A stretch of 64,000 bases of DNA, taken from positions 2,976,001 through 3,040,000 of the forward strand of contig CP121691.1 of NCBI GenBank assembly GCA_038396585.1, in the 5' to 3' direction. The translations under genes were made by a program, and so were the position numbers. Source of the stretch: Vallitaleaceae bacterium 9-2. GTDB lineage: Bacteria; Bacillota; Clostridia; Lachnospirales; Vallitaleaceae. Position 1 is the stretch's first letter. Each line of letters begins with the position of its first letter. Below the pieces are notes generated by a model. That model did not search any database and was not told where the DNA came from. It saw only the letters and a list, made by a program, of their open reading frames with translations. Below, one piece after another: positions 44,589-53,950 of the stretch.

Positions 44589-45827
44589 CTATTGGTTTAA
44601 CTGCTGGTCTAACTTAAGCTGTCGAATAAATTGAGCTGCTACCCGGCCAGACATTTTTCCGTGTCGCATCGCAAAGATTCGTGCCTCCTTCAAGATCAAC
44701 TCTTCATCCATCTGGACACCTTCTTTTTTTACCATGGATTGTACCATGAGAAAATACTCTTTTTGATCTAGATTTTCATAAATTAATGTCAGTCCAAATC
44801 GATCCGATAGGGAGGTCATTTCTTGAATGAAATCTTGAAGATGAATATCGTTTTCCCGTTCGGTACGAATTTCTTTTATCAGGTGACGTCGGTTTGATGT
44901 TACATAAAAGACAATATGGGAAAAATCATCTAAAATACTGCCTTCAATAAAAGATTTTAAAAACTTATACTCGTCTTCATTGGCTTCAAAAGATAAGTCA
45001 TCAATAAAAATAATAAACTTGAACCCCTGATTTTTTAAAGTATTTAGAACTTTAGGCAAATACATCAATTGTCCTTTTTGCATTTGTATTAAGCGTAGAC
45101 CTTGATGCGCAAAAAGCTTTGCCACTGTTTTAACCGAAGTCGATTTCCCCGTCCCACTTCCTCCGACAAGAAGCGCATGTTGACTTGCGTAGCCTTCAAC
45201 AAAAGCTTTTGTATTATTATACAAGGCTTGTTTTTGCCTTTCATATAAATATATCTGCTCCCACCCTAAGGTAACAACACTTTCAACCCCTGAAAATTCA
45301 AGTGTATCCCCTTGAACTTTTACCAAAAATCCATGGTCAAAGCTAAACTGACCCACACCATATGTTTTTAGGAGCTTCACAAAAGCTTCTGCTTTTCCTT
45401 TTCGCTCTCCTTCTTCGAATGTTGCAAAAAAATTCAGATAAATCTGTAGGGCAGGCTTCAACTTATTGTTGGATTCTTTTTCCATCTTTGCCAATATATA
45501 GCGTTCATCTTTCGATTGTCTTGCCAAGGCTTTTAAGTCGAGGGATAAGATATCAAAAAGAATGGTCAAATCATTGTCTACACAACTGAGTTGATAAGCA
45601 CTTAGGCTCTCTTGATGAATAAGTTGCATCACTTTTTCTTTTGCATCATGAATCATATGAAAGAGAATGTATTCCGAAAAATTTTGATTTTTATCTAAAA
45701 GCAAACGAATAAGTTCAAAGTATTTATCCTGTTTTTCTGTCGCTTCAATAAGCTGTTTGACACAAATAAGAACAGGGTCCTCTATTAGATAGTCAAAAAT
45801 TGTTAACTGGTTTAATTTTAATTGCAT
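44589..45827 (-). CDS. AAA ATPase, DUF815 family
   Basis: A 412-residue ATPase. The Walker A motif is LLVGGSGTGKSTSVKTVAKLF (about residue 215), Walker B is FKFIIFIDDLSFEANEDEYKFLKSFIEGS, and a sensor segment IVFYVTSNRRHLIKE follows. The first 190 residues are helical and variable. This arrangement, with an uncharacterised N-terminus, is DUF815; the family's role is unknown. It lies 28 bases before rlmH in the same direction. A strong promoter is present upstream (45863-45891). Confidence 0.85.
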   Translation of the reverse strand: MQLKLNQLTIFDYLIEDPVLICVKQLIEATEKQDKYFELIRLLLDKNQNFSEYILFHMIHDAKEKVMQLIHQESLSAYQLSCVDNDLTILFDILSLDLKALARQSKDERYILAKMEKESNNKLKPALQIYLNFFATFEEGERKGKAEAFVKLLKTYGVGQFSFDHGFLVKVQGDTLEFSGVESVVTLGWEQIYLYERQKQALYNNTKAFVEGYASQHALLVGGSGTGKSTSVKTVAKLFAHQGLRLIQMQKGQLMYLPKVLNTLKNQGFKFIIFIDDLSFEANEDEYKFLKSFIEGSILDDFSHIVFYVTSNRRHLIKEIRTERENDIHLQDFIQEMTSLSDRFGLTLIYENLDQKEYFLMVQSMVKKEGVQMDEELILKEARIFAMRHGKMSGRVAAQFIRQLKLDQQLNQ

Positions 45828-45862
45828 CGCTCGTCTCCTTATGCCTTAATCATAGTACTTTT

Positions 45863-45891
45863 ATTATATACGTCTCCTGCTAATCCTACAA
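45863..45891 (-). promoter_or_regulatory. Promoter of DUF815-rlmH genes
   Basis: On the minus strand TTGTAG (45886-45891), 17 bases and a perfect TATAAT (45863-45868) form a sigma-A promoter about 35 bases before the gene start. Confidence 0.65.
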
Positions 45892-45982
45892 TATTACATT
45901 TATATTAAAATGCGCAAAACAACTAGTTAATAAAACAAGTTTTTGATATGATTAGATTAATATACTTGAAAGGGAATGTGAA

Positions 45983-47134
45983 ATGAAAATTAACTGGAAT
46001 CGAAAATATAATACTGTCGCTGTCTACGTTATTCTTGTTTTTTTAATTTGCTATGGCATTTATAAAGTCACCAATAGTTGGGATCAAACCAACACTGCTT
46101 TTAGTGTTATTCTTAAAACACTGTCACCGTTTATCTATGCATTAACCATCGCCTATTTTTTGGACCCTCTTGTTCAAAGAATTGAATTCACCTTTTTTAA
46201 AAAAATAAAAAGCGAGAAAATCCAACGTGGTCTTTCCATTTTTTCAGCTTATATTGTTGTTATCAGTTCCATTGTTATTCTCCTTTCTTTTATCGTACCG
46301 CAACTTATCTCAAGTGTCCAGGAAATCGCAAAGCTTCCCGGTATTTATCTACCAATGATTGATAAGTTTTTAAGTCAAGATACGCTACCCATCTTTGATA
46401 CAGATTATTATATCGATATGACTTTTATCAACCGCTATTTCAACGATAACATAAAAGAAACTATTGCCTCGCTTTCAAATATGGTACAAAACTTTGCCCC
46501 AAAAATACTTACCTATCTCTCAAGTTTTGCGTCAGCGCTTATGAACATCCTTCTTGGGTTTATCATCGCTATCTATCTCTTGTTAACTAAGGAATCCGGA
46601 CTACGTACAGCAAGAAAAGTTGTTCTGGCTATTTTCCCTGCAAAGCACGCCATTAACCTGATCAACCTTGGAAAAGAAAGTAATGAGATCTTTATCAACT
46701 TTATTATTGGAAAACTTTTAGATTCTTTGATTATCGGTATCATCGCTTTTGTGGTTTTAGTTATCTTTAACTTTCAATATGCGCTACTACTTAGTGTCAT
46801 CATTGGCGTAACGAATATTATTCCATATTTTGGACCTTTTATCGGCGGTATAATCGGTTTTATCTTATTGTTATTCATCAATCCGGTTCAAGCAATTTGG
46901 TTCATGGTTTTTGTTCTGATTTTACAACAGTTTGACGGTAATATTCTAGGTCCAAAGATTTTAGGGAACTCTACAGGTTTATCTCCTTTTTGGGTTATTT
47001 TTGCAATTATCGTCTTTGGAAAATTCTTCGGATTCGTCGGAATGTTTATCGGTGTTCCCATTGTTGCCGTTCTAAAAAATATCATCACACGACAAGTTGA
47101 TCGACTATATGATCAACGAATGAAAACATTATAA
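45983..47134 (+). CDS. AI-2E family transporter
   Basis: A 383-residue membrane protein of the AI-2 exporter (TqsA/YdiK) family, with about eight helices: two at the N-terminus, a long soluble segment of about residues 90-190, and a C-terminal group. Typical blocks are FGPFIGGIIGFILLLF, FDGNILGPKILGNSTGLSPFWVIFAIIVFGKFFGFVGMFIGVPIVAVLKNI. Some relatives are Na+/H+ antiporters, so the cargo is uncertain. AAGGGAATGTGAA precedes the ATG. It is a single gene, convergent with the C39-lipoprotein gene. Confidence 0.88.
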   Translation: MKINWNRKYNTVAVYVILVFLICYGIYKVTNSWDQTNTAFSVILKTLSPFIYALTIAYFLDPLVQRIEFTFFKKIKSEKIQRGLSIFSAYIVVISSIVILLSFIVPQLISSVQEIAKLPGIYLPMIDKFLSQDTLPIFDTDYYIDMTFINRYFNDNIKETIASLSNMVQNFAPKILTYLSSFASALMNILLGFIIAIYLLLTKESGLRTARKVVLAIFPAKHAINLINLGKESNEIFINFIIGKLLDSLIIGIIAFVVLVIFNFQYALLLSVIIGVTNIIPYFGPFIGGIIGFILLLFINPVQAIWFMVFVLILQQFDGNILGPKILGNSTGLSPFWVIFAIIVFGKFFGFVGMFIGVPIVAVLKNIITRQVDRLYDQRMKTL

Positions 47135-47166
47135 TTCTAATTAAACTTTTTCACTTAAAAATGAAA

Positions 47167-47227
47167 AAACAGACTTATTCACATCAAATTTTCTGAAAAA
47201 TCAAGAAAATTGTGGATAAGTCTGTTT
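47167..47227. terminator. Bidirectional hairpin containing DnaA-box-like sequences
   Basis: AAACAGACTTATTCACA (47167-47183) and TGTGGATAAGTCTGTTT (47211-47227) form a 17-base stem with one wobble; ATTTTC/GAAAAT extends it. It lies between convergent genes and should act as a terminator. Its right arm holds a perfect DnaA box (TTATCCACA on the minus strand). Confidence 0.75.
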
Positions 47228-47280
47228 ACTGTGTGGATTACTTGTACGATTTTTGAACATTTTCGCCTATTTTAGGATTT

Positions 47281-49923
47281 TTAATCCACAATTATCATCG
47301 CTTGACTTCCCATTGATTCCCAGCCACGACGAAAATCTTCTTTAGGTTTTTTATCAATTCGAGCTTTTGAAGGGTCACTATAATACACATGCTTCTCATC
47401 AAATCCCATGACAACAACACTATGTTCTTGATATGTTACTTCCATATAACCCGATGGCGTCTTCCACACTTGTTTGCTGTGGTCTTGTACTTCTTGATAA
47501 CGATTTGGCGTTATAATTAGCACGGGCATATCATTGGCTACTAGGCCTAGTAATTGTTCAAAACTTATACCACTGACTGCCTTTGCCCGATTTGAGACAT
47601 ATTTTTCTGCAAGTTCTTGGATCGGCTTAATATAGACACCTAATCCCGGTTTTGATGTGTCGGATGCACTACCCGAAAACTCCAAATGCATGTCCGCAAA
47701 ATGAACAAACCCATTTTTAATTTCATAATTATCGGGTGAAGTCTTAACCTGAGCATTTAATGTGAGTTTTGAGGGTGCATCATCTACATACCGATTCAAT
47801 AAAATACTTAATGCCGTCACTTCACATCCTCTTGGAAGCTCAGGGCGCTGAGGAATAATTATAATGTCATCTAAGTAAACCTGTTCTCTTAAATCTTTAT
47901 TGTTAAATATTTCTGTCAATTCACCTGAATTGTTTTTCACATTATACTTCCAATGATAAATTGTATAGTCTTTTTTGTTTTGCCCATATATAAAAGCTTC
48001 ATCTAGGTTTATCGTATAGTATTGTGTGCCTTTTATATGGTCTGAAACAACATAAACATCTAGAGGAGGCATCTTTCGAAATTGAAAATAATCATTGTCC
48101 TTATATGATGTCGATACGCTCACCGCGTGAACCATTGCAGCTTCTCTAACTTTTGAACTAACAATCACCGGACTTTCCAATCGCTCCTGTCCATTTTTCA
48201 CCGGAAAATCTAGGTACACATATTCCTCAACATCCATAAAATGTACACGTGAGTTTCGATAGCTCTCAGCTTTGGCTACATGCATGGTCATGATATCCAC
48301 TTTATATTTATTTTCTGTATCATCTAGATAGATATCGCTAAAGTAATACCCCTGTCCATAATCCGATGCATCGTATGTTTTTATCCGGTCCCCTTGTTGA
48401 TTATATTGGCTGATTGTATGATATGGGAATACGACATTACCGTTTAGATACTCGTATGTATCTTCAATCGCATATTCCCCAACAAAAATCTGACCTTCAA
48501 TAACATCCAGCAGATGCTTATAGCTTCCTAATTCGAACAGATTGGTATAATGCAGCTCGCGTCCTGACAGATCCACAATATGTATGGTATTGGTATATTT
48601 ATCCCTGTTATCGTCCCAATAAATAAGTCCATTGTCTCCATCCAGCTTGCCTTTAATAAATGTCTCGACGTAGGAAAATTCTTGTACATCAAAATCCAGT
48701 CGATATAGCGACTGTTCATAAAGGATGTAAAGCATACGTTCCTGACTATTATAGTAAAACATTTCATTAAGCTTCGTTGCCATTTTCCGATAATCCTCAG
48801 GATTTTCAATCATCCCTAAGGAATATAGTATGGGTTCTTCTTGCAAGTCATATCTATAAAATGCAATACCACTACGCCCGTAATTTGGACTCGCATCTTG
48901 AATATATCCATAGACTAAAAAATGCACTTCACCTTTATTCGAGACTTCAAATATTTCTATACCATGCTCTATACTCTCATCATAGATATAGTCACTATTT
49001 AATCGATCTAAGCGATATACCTCATACATCATTTCTGCTTGTGTATCATACAAGTAGGCTTCATTAGAATTGTAAATCACTTCAAAACGATTATTCGGAC
49101 TTTTTATTATTTGACGATTCTCTCGCTCACCAAATGCTCCCAAATACCATCCTCCATGCTCACTAGAATAGTAATAGCGCTGTTTTTCTTGAACGCTACT
49201 CTCTAATGCTTCTAACGTCATGGTCTCATAATCAACTGCAAATTTTTTTACGACATCCAGTGAATGAAAGCCCGTATCTTCTCGTTTAGCTCCCACATAG
49301 TTCACCTGAATATACATCTGCTGATCTTGATTAGACTCAATACGCAATTGTTCTATTCCCATAGGCATAATTCCAGCTGTGGTGTTGAACTTCTCAAGCT
49401 CTTCATGCACATAGGATATTCCCAAGCGGTTTTGACTTTTCTCAACATATAAAAAAGGAAGATAGTAGTGAACCTTTGTATCTTTGCCCATCGTTTCAAT
49501 ATTGATATAATAGGTATCGCCTAGCAACAAATTAATATTTTCACCTGTGGCGATATGATATAGCCCATTGTCCGGTATCACTTGACTGGTAAATATCATC
49601 TCATTTTTTTTATTATAAATAGATACATCAACCGGATCTTTACCAATCCATGTTGATGTATCTTCGGTTGTAAATGTAAAGCTTAACCCAGAAGGATCCA
49701 TTTGAATCTTCTCTTTTGAAAAGTTCTCAAATCCTTTTTGCGTTAAGTTGCCGAAAGTTGGTTGATACAAGCTTTCTGATTCGTATACCCACAATACCGG
49801 AATCTTACCATCACCTGTGGCTGACGCATGTATAAGTTGATTGCTGCTAGCATCATCATTTTGACATCCGCCTAAAGCAAGCAATGATACCATCATTATG
49901 AGTAACAGTTTATTTATTCGCAT
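47281..49923 (-). CDS. Large lipoprotein with C-terminal C39-like peptidase domain
   Basis: An 880-residue extracellular lipoprotein; the signal ends MVSLLALGGCQND (lipobox LGGC). Residues about 30-680 are rich in Tyr and Asp and look like beta-strand repeats with recurring hydrophobic-YDxxxxxxY patterns, perhaps a propeller. The last 170 residues match C39-like (PF13529-type) cysteine peptidases: IIPQRPELPRGCEVTALSILLN with the catalytic cysteine, and YQEHSVVVMGFDEKHVYYSDP with histidine and aspartate. The substrate is unknown; peptide bonds in cell-wall or surface proteins are plausible. It lies upstream of the convergent AI-2E-type gene. Confidence 0.78.
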   Translation of the reverse strand: MRINKLLLIMMVSLLALGGCQNDDASSNQLIHASATGDGKIPVLWVYESESLYQPTFGNLTQKGFENFSKEKIQMDPSGLSFTFTTEDTSTWIGKDPVDVSIYNKKNEMIFTSQVIPDNGLYHIATGENINLLLGDTYYINIETMGKDTKVHYYLPFLYVEKSQNRLGISYVHEELEKFNTTAGIMPMGIEQLRIESNQDQQMYIQVNYVGAKREDTGFHSLDVVKKFAVDYETMTLEALESSVQEKQRYYYSSEHGGWYLGAFGERENRQIIKSPNNRFEVIYNSNEAYLYDTQAEMMYEVYRLDRLNSDYIYDESIEHGIEIFEVSNKGEVHFLVYGYIQDASPNYGRSGIAFYRYDLQEEPILYSLGMIENPEDYRKMATKLNEMFYYNSQERMLYILYEQSLYRLDFDVQEFSYVETFIKGKLDGDNGLIYWDDNRDKYTNTIHIVDLSGRELHYTNLFELGSYKHLLDVIEGQIFVGEYAIEDTYEYLNGNVVFPYHTISQYNQQGDRIKTYDASDYGQGYYFSDIYLDDTENKYKVDIMTMHVAKAESYRNSRVHFMDVEEYVYLDFPVKNGQERLESPVIVSSKVREAAMVHAVSVSTSYKDNDYFQFRKMPPLDVYVVSDHIKGTQYYTINLDEAFIYGQNKKDYTIYHWKYNVKNNSGELTEIFNNKDLREQVYLDDIIIIPQRPELPRGCEVTALSILLNRYVDDAPSKLTLNAQVKTSPDNYEIKNGFVHFADMHLEFSGSASDTSKPGLGVYIKPIQELAEKYVSNRAKAVSGISFEQLLGLVANDMPVLIITPNRYQEVQDHSKQVWKTPSGYMEVTYQEHSVVVMGFDEKHVYYSDPSKARIDKKPKEDFRRGWESMGSQAMIIVD

Positions 49924-49993
49924 AGCAAGTTCTCCTTATAGTTCTCCTAAATAAAACATACTACTTTATATATCGACCACTTTCGACAAAAAC

Positions 49994-50128
49994 TTATTTC
50001 TTTTTAATAAAGTACTTTTTTTTCTTACGTTTTGACCGCTCGTTGACTTGACTCCAAAAATAATCTGAGTTCAAGTTTTCGTTACGGCAATATTGGTTAA
50101 TTTGATGATACTCTCGAATTCTATCCAT
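49994..50128 (-). CDS. Small basic protein, 44 residues
   Basis: An unrecognised short protein starting MDRIREYHQINQYCRN and ending in a very lysine-rich tail (RSKRKKKKYFIKKK). The ATG is preceded by GGGAG at good distance and lies 13 bases after the stop of the ABC exporter gene, so it is translated from the same mRNA. No transmembrane segment is visible. The lysine-rich C-terminus could contact RNA or membrane lipids. Its small size makes function uncertain. Confidence 0.65.
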   Translation of the reverse strand: MDRIREYHQINQYCRNENLNSDYFWSQVNERSKRKKKKYFIKKK

Positions 50129-50141
50129 AATTTTCTCCCTT

Positions 50142-51920
50142 TTATGCAAAGGCACTAAACTGTGCCATGTACAAATCATAATAATGACCTTTTTCTTTTA
50201 ATAGTTGCTCATGACTTCCCGATTCTTTGATTCCTTGTTCATTAATCACAAAAATCCGGTCAGCCTTTTGAATTGTTGATAGGCGATGGGCAATAATAAA
50301 TGATGTTCTTCCTTTGAGTAACGATTCAATTCCTTTTTGCACCAAGCGCTCTGTTGTCGTGTCAATACTTGATGTCGCCTCGTCAAGTATAAGTATTTTG
50401 GGCTTTGCAATCATCGTACGTGCAAAGGCAATTAACTGGCGTTGTCCGACAGATAACTTCGACCCTTTTTCATTGATAACAGTGTCATAACCTTCCTCCA
50501 GCTTCATAATAAATGCATGTGCATGCACAGCCTTTGCTGCCTCAATAACTTCTTCATCCGTTGCATCTAATTTTCCGTAGCGAATATTTTCGCGAAGACT
50601 TCCTGAGAATAAGAAAGTATCTTGCGTCATAATCCCCATTTGGCTTCGAAGACTTTCAACTGTTACCTGCTTGATATCGTATCCATCAATAAAAATCTGT
50701 CCGGAATCGATATCATAAAACCGGCAAATCAAGTTAACAATCGTCGACTTCCCACCACCGGTAGGTCCGACAAGTGCAATGGTTTCCCCTTCTTTAACAT
50801 GAAAGGACAAGTCCTTAAGCACCTCAACCTCTTGATCATATGCAAACGTTACATTGTCAAATCGTACATCCCCTTGAATAGTTGGTAACCATACAGCTTC
50901 TTTGGCATCTACAAGGTCAGGTTCAATGTCAAGGATTTCAAAAATACGTTCTGCACCTGCAATATTGGTAATCAATTGATTATAAAAGTTACTTAAGTTC
51001 ATAATTGGATTCCAAAACATCGAAATATAAGAGATAAACGCAACCAACAACCCAACGGTGATCTCTCCCGTATCTAACAAGCTCACACCCAAGTAGAAGA
51101 CCAACACGGTACCTACGCCCCAGCTCATCTCAACCATCGGCCAAAACATATCGTTTAACTTGACCGCATGCATGAACCCATGTTTAATATCTGCAAGCAA
51201 TGTATGAAAGGTTTTACTTGTCTGCTCTTCTGCCGTAAAGCTTTGGACAACGCGAATACCTGAGAATGCTTCATGAGTAAATGCATTCATATTTGCATTT
51301 TTCTTTCGCATTGCCTGCCAGCGTTTATGCGCTCGCACCTCAACAAACCACATTCCTACGATTAAAAACGGAAGTAATGTAAGTGCTGTCAGTGCCAACT
51401 GTGCATGAAGAATCAGCATAATGATAAATACAACGATTACCGTTGCAAAATCAGGCAAAAGGGTAATAACACTGTTATTAAGAACATCTTTTAATGAATC
51501 CACATCTCCAATGACCCGTGCCAGTATTTTTCCTACTGGACGATGATCAAAAAAGTTAAAGGATAGCTTTTGAATATGTTCATACAACTCTTGGCGAATC
51601 TCCATAAGAACCTTATTGGATACTTGCCCCATAATTTGTGTTCTTTTTCGAATACATAACGCTGCAATGAGATTGATGACTACAGCAATACCTGCAACCA
51701 TAATCAACCCTTTGAAATTTTTTGCAACAATGTAGTCATCGATTGACATTTTAATCAATAGTGGGTTGGCTGCCGTCACACTCAAAATGACAAGCATGAG
51801 TCCAAGTACTTTGATAATTTGTGCTTTATAATTTCGCATGTAAGAAAACAAGCGCTTAATTGTAACGATTTTTAATACATGTTTTGTCGTTTCATCTTCT
51901 CTAAAGTTATTAATTGGCAT
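50142..51920 (-). CDS. ABC exporter half-transporter with competent ATPase site (BmrD/LmrD-like)
   Basis: A 592-residue half-transporter with six helices in the first 330 residues and a C-terminal ATPase: GPTGGGKSTIVNL (Walker A), MTQDTFLFSG (Q loop), KLSVGQRQLIAFARTM (signature, with V for G) and ILILDEATSSIDT (Walker B with catalytic Glu). It overlaps the previous half-transporter by 11 bases. Together they should form a heterodimeric drug or lipid exporter. AGGAGAGG precedes the ATG. The altered signature with an intact glutamate pairs with the partner's degenerate Walker B, the usual asymmetric arrangement. Confidence 0.93.
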   Translation of the reverse strand: MPINNFREDETTKHVLKIVTIKRLFSYMRNYKAQIIKVLGLMLVILSVTAANPLLIKMSIDDYIVAKNFKGLIMVAGIAVVINLIAALCIRKRTQIMGQVSNKVLMEIRQELYEHIQKLSFNFFDHRPVGKILARVIGDVDSLKDVLNNSVITLLPDFATVIVVFIIMLILHAQLALTALTLLPFLIVGMWFVEVRAHKRWQAMRKKNANMNAFTHEAFSGIRVVQSFTAEEQTSKTFHTLLADIKHGFMHAVKLNDMFWPMVEMSWGVGTVLVFYLGVSLLDTGEITVGLLVAFISYISMFWNPIMNLSNFYNQLITNIAGAERIFEILDIEPDLVDAKEAVWLPTIQGDVRFDNVTFAYDQEVEVLKDLSFHVKEGETIALVGPTGGGKSTIVNLICRFYDIDSGQIFIDGYDIKQVTVESLRSQMGIMTQDTFLFSGSLRENIRYGKLDATDEEVIEAAKAVHAHAFIMKLEEGYDTVINEKGSKLSVGQRQLIAFARTMIAKPKILILDEATSSIDTTTERLVQKGIESLLKGRTSFIIAHRLSTIQKADRIFVINEQGIKESGSHEQLLKEKGHYYDLYMAQFSAFA

Positions 51921-53637
51921 AAGCTACCTCTCCTTCATATTGTTCTATAAAGGTCTCGTAATATCGCCCTTTAAGTCCAAGCAAGTGTTGGTGGGTTCCT
52001 CGTTCGACAACCTTTCCTTCCTCAAGAACAATGATTTCATCCGCCTCTTTTACTGCTGAAATCCGATGCGCTACAATGATTTTAGTACGATTTTTCAACT
52101 GCTTGATTTCTTGCTGGATACGTAATTCCGTCTCCATATCAAGGGCAGATGTACTATCATCAAATACAAGAATTTCTGCATCTTTGGCTAGCGCTCTGGC
52201 AATGGATATTCTCTGTTTTTGTCCACCCGATAAGCCAATGCCTCGCTCTCCGATAACTGTACTATACGATCCATCCATACGTTCAATAAATTCATGGGCC
52301 TGGGCACTAATTGCTGATTTTGTCAGCACATCTTCTTGTGTTTTTTTCTGATCTCCAAATAGAATATTTTCTTCAATCGTATCACTAAACAAGAAGACTT
52401 CTTGCATAACTACTGAAATATGACTGCGCAGATTTCGCATCGCATAATCTTTGACATTCATTCCGTCAATTTTAACTTCGCCTGCACTTGTATCGTAAAA
52501 ACGTGTCAAAAGGTTAATAATCGAACTTTTTCCGGAACCTGTTGCTCCCATAATTGCTAATGTTTCATTGGGTTTTACTGTGAAGCTTACATCATCAAGG
52601 ACTGTTTTCTCTCCAAGTTTTAGTCCCACATGTTTAAATTCTACTTGCCCACTTATGCGCTCTAGCGTTTTAGCATTTGGGGCATTTTTGATTTCACTTT
52701 CACATTCAAATACATTGTTAATACGTTTGGATGATGCAATCGCTTCTGCAATAACATTGCTTAACCAGCCAATGTTGCGCATCGGCCACATAACCATCTG
52801 TGTGTAACCTGAAAACTTAACAAGTGTCCCTATGCTAAGTTCTTCTCCAATGACCAATGCACCTCCAAAGGTAATCACCAGCACCGGTAACAGATTACTG
52901 ATAAATTCAATCTTTGGATAAAAAATACTCCAAATCTTTGCTTGTCTAAAATTTAAGTCATAATACCCTTGATTTTTTTCTAAGAACTTTTTTATTTCAT
53001 ATTTCTCTCTTGCAAAGGCTTTAACTAAACGAACGCCTGCGATATTCTCTTGTGCCGTTGAATTCATAAGTGCATTTTGCTCACTAATTTTCTCATATGT
53101 TTCACCAATGCTTCGCTCTAACTTCAGCGCCAGATATGCTAAAATCGGCAAGGTAATAAAAGCAATGATAGACAAACTTAAGCTAATACGCACCATCAAT
53201 ACGGTAGCTATGACTAGCGTAACAAACGATTCAATAACCAGCATCACACCAAAGCTTGTCGCATGCCATATTTTATCTGCATCTTCTTTAATTCGTGTCA
53301 TCAACTCTCCTGTGTTTTTCGAATCAAAAAAGCTATAACTTAAGCTTTGAATATGATCAAAAATATCTTGTCTAAGTGCTGTGACAAAACGTACACTTCC
53401 ATAGTCAAATAACATCTCTTTCGCATATCCCATGATCGCTCGCCCAATCGTTATGACAATTAATAGCATACTTAAATATTTAAATATCTCTTTGTCTCCT
53501 GCCACAATGACTTCATCAATGATTCGACCAGTAATGATTGGATTAAACATATCCATAAAGATACCAAAGCCCATGGCAAGGATGCCAAGCCCATATATCC
53601 ATTTGTTTTGTTTTAAATACTTTAATAATCTCTTCAT
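51910..53637 (-). CDS. ABC exporter half-transporter with degenerate Walker B (BmrC/LmrC-like)
   Basis: A 575-residue half-transporter with six helices and a C-terminal ATPase: GATGSGKSSIINL (Walker A), VVMQEVFLFSD (Q loop), a canonical GLSGGQKQRISIARAL signature, and ILVFDDSTSALDM, where the catalytic glutamate is replaced by aspartate. This is the nucleotide site expected to be non-hydrolytic in heterodimers such as BmrCD, LmrCD or TM287/288. Its start has GGAGGTAG upstream. The preceding 370 bases hold a leader peptide and two terminators, so this gene is probably induced by attenuation. Confidence 0.93.
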   Translation of the reverse strand: MKRLLKYLKQNKWIYGLGILAMGFGIFMDMFNPIITGRIIDEVIVAGDKEIFKYLSMLLIVITIGRAIMGYAKEMLFDYGSVRFVTALRQDIFDHIQSLSYSFFDSKNTGELMTRIKEDADKIWHATSFGVMLVIESFVTLVIATVLMVRISLSLSIIAFITLPILAYLALKLERSIGETYEKISEQNALMNSTAQENIAGVRLVKAFAREKYEIKKFLEKNQGYYDLNFRQAKIWSIFYPKIEFISNLLPVLVITFGGALVIGEELSIGTLVKFSGYTQMVMWPMRNIGWLSNVIAEAIASSKRINNVFECESEIKNAPNAKTLERISGQVEFKHVGLKLGEKTVLDDVSFTVKPNETLAIMGATGSGKSSIINLLTRFYDTSAGEVKIDGMNVKDYAMRNLRSHISVVMQEVFLFSDTIEENILFGDQKKTQEDVLTKSAISAQAHEFIERMDGSYSTVIGERGIGLSGGQKQRISIARALAKDAEILVFDDSTSALDMETELRIQQEIKQLKNRTKIIVAHRISAVKEADEIIVLEEGKVVERGTHQHLLGLKGRYYETFIEQYEGEVAYAN

Positions 53638-53717
53638 ATTGCTACCTCCCTTTTATGTCTCTCTATGTAATGTGTCCTTCTTTAGCACATGCCTAAAGTA
53701 GGATGTTGCTCTAATAT

Positions 53718-53743
53718 AAAAAACCATGAGCATCTGCCCATGG
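53718..53743 (-). terminator. Second tandem terminator in exporter leader
   Basis: On the minus strand CCATGGG, a six-base loop and CTCATGG form a 7-bp stem with one G-U pair (53724-53743), followed by six T (53718-53723). Its left arm repeats the left arm of the first terminator. Confidence 0.75.
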
Positions 53744-53756
53744 CTAAAAAAACGTC

Positions 53757-53785
53757 AAAAAAGCCATGGGTTTATACCCATGGCT
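53757..53785 (-). terminator. First tandem terminator in exporter leader
   Basis: On the minus strand AGCCATGGG (53777-53785) and CCCATGGCT (53762-53770) form a perfect 9-bp stem around TATAAA, followed by six T. The right arm can instead pair perfectly with the left arm of the second terminator, which would break both. Confidence 0.85.
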
Positions 53786-53857
53786 CAATACATTCATATG
53801 CTTATCTATATATGGTTTACATCCATATACCGATTAATGTGTACCTAGTCTCTGACT

Positions 53858-53950
53858 TTATACACGACTACATAGACCAATGTTGAGGTAGGGTATATCT
53901 TGTTTCAAATTCACTGCAAGTTGCTTGTGTTCAATAATTAAGTTCTTCAT
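53858..53950 (-). CDS. Leader peptide of ABC exporter operon, 30 residues
   Basis: A short frame starting MKNLIIEHKQLAV with AAGGAGG seven bases before its ATG, ending at TAA. It is placed after a strong promoter and before two tandem terminators and the exporter genes. Codons 20-22 of the peptide and neighbours (CCTACCTC, 53885-53892) are exactly complementary to its own ribosome site (53954-53961) and to that of the first exporter gene (53642-53648). Bacillus bmrCD is controlled by a ribosome-sensing leader peptide (BmrB) in the same position; this one is shorter, with no similarity I can claim. That it is translated is inference. Confidence 0.65.
   Translation of the reverse strand: MKNLIIEHKQLAVNLKQDIPYLNIGLCSRV

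Noticed and set aside
47160-47300. Replication origin
   Set aside because: DnaA-like boxes are present, but there is no dnaA, dnaN or gidA neighbour and no AT-rich unwinding region; two boxes are arms of a terminator.
51910-53637. Pseudogene because of the missing Walker B glutamate
   Set aside because: The frame is complete and the substitution is the normal degenerate site of heterodimeric ABC exporters.
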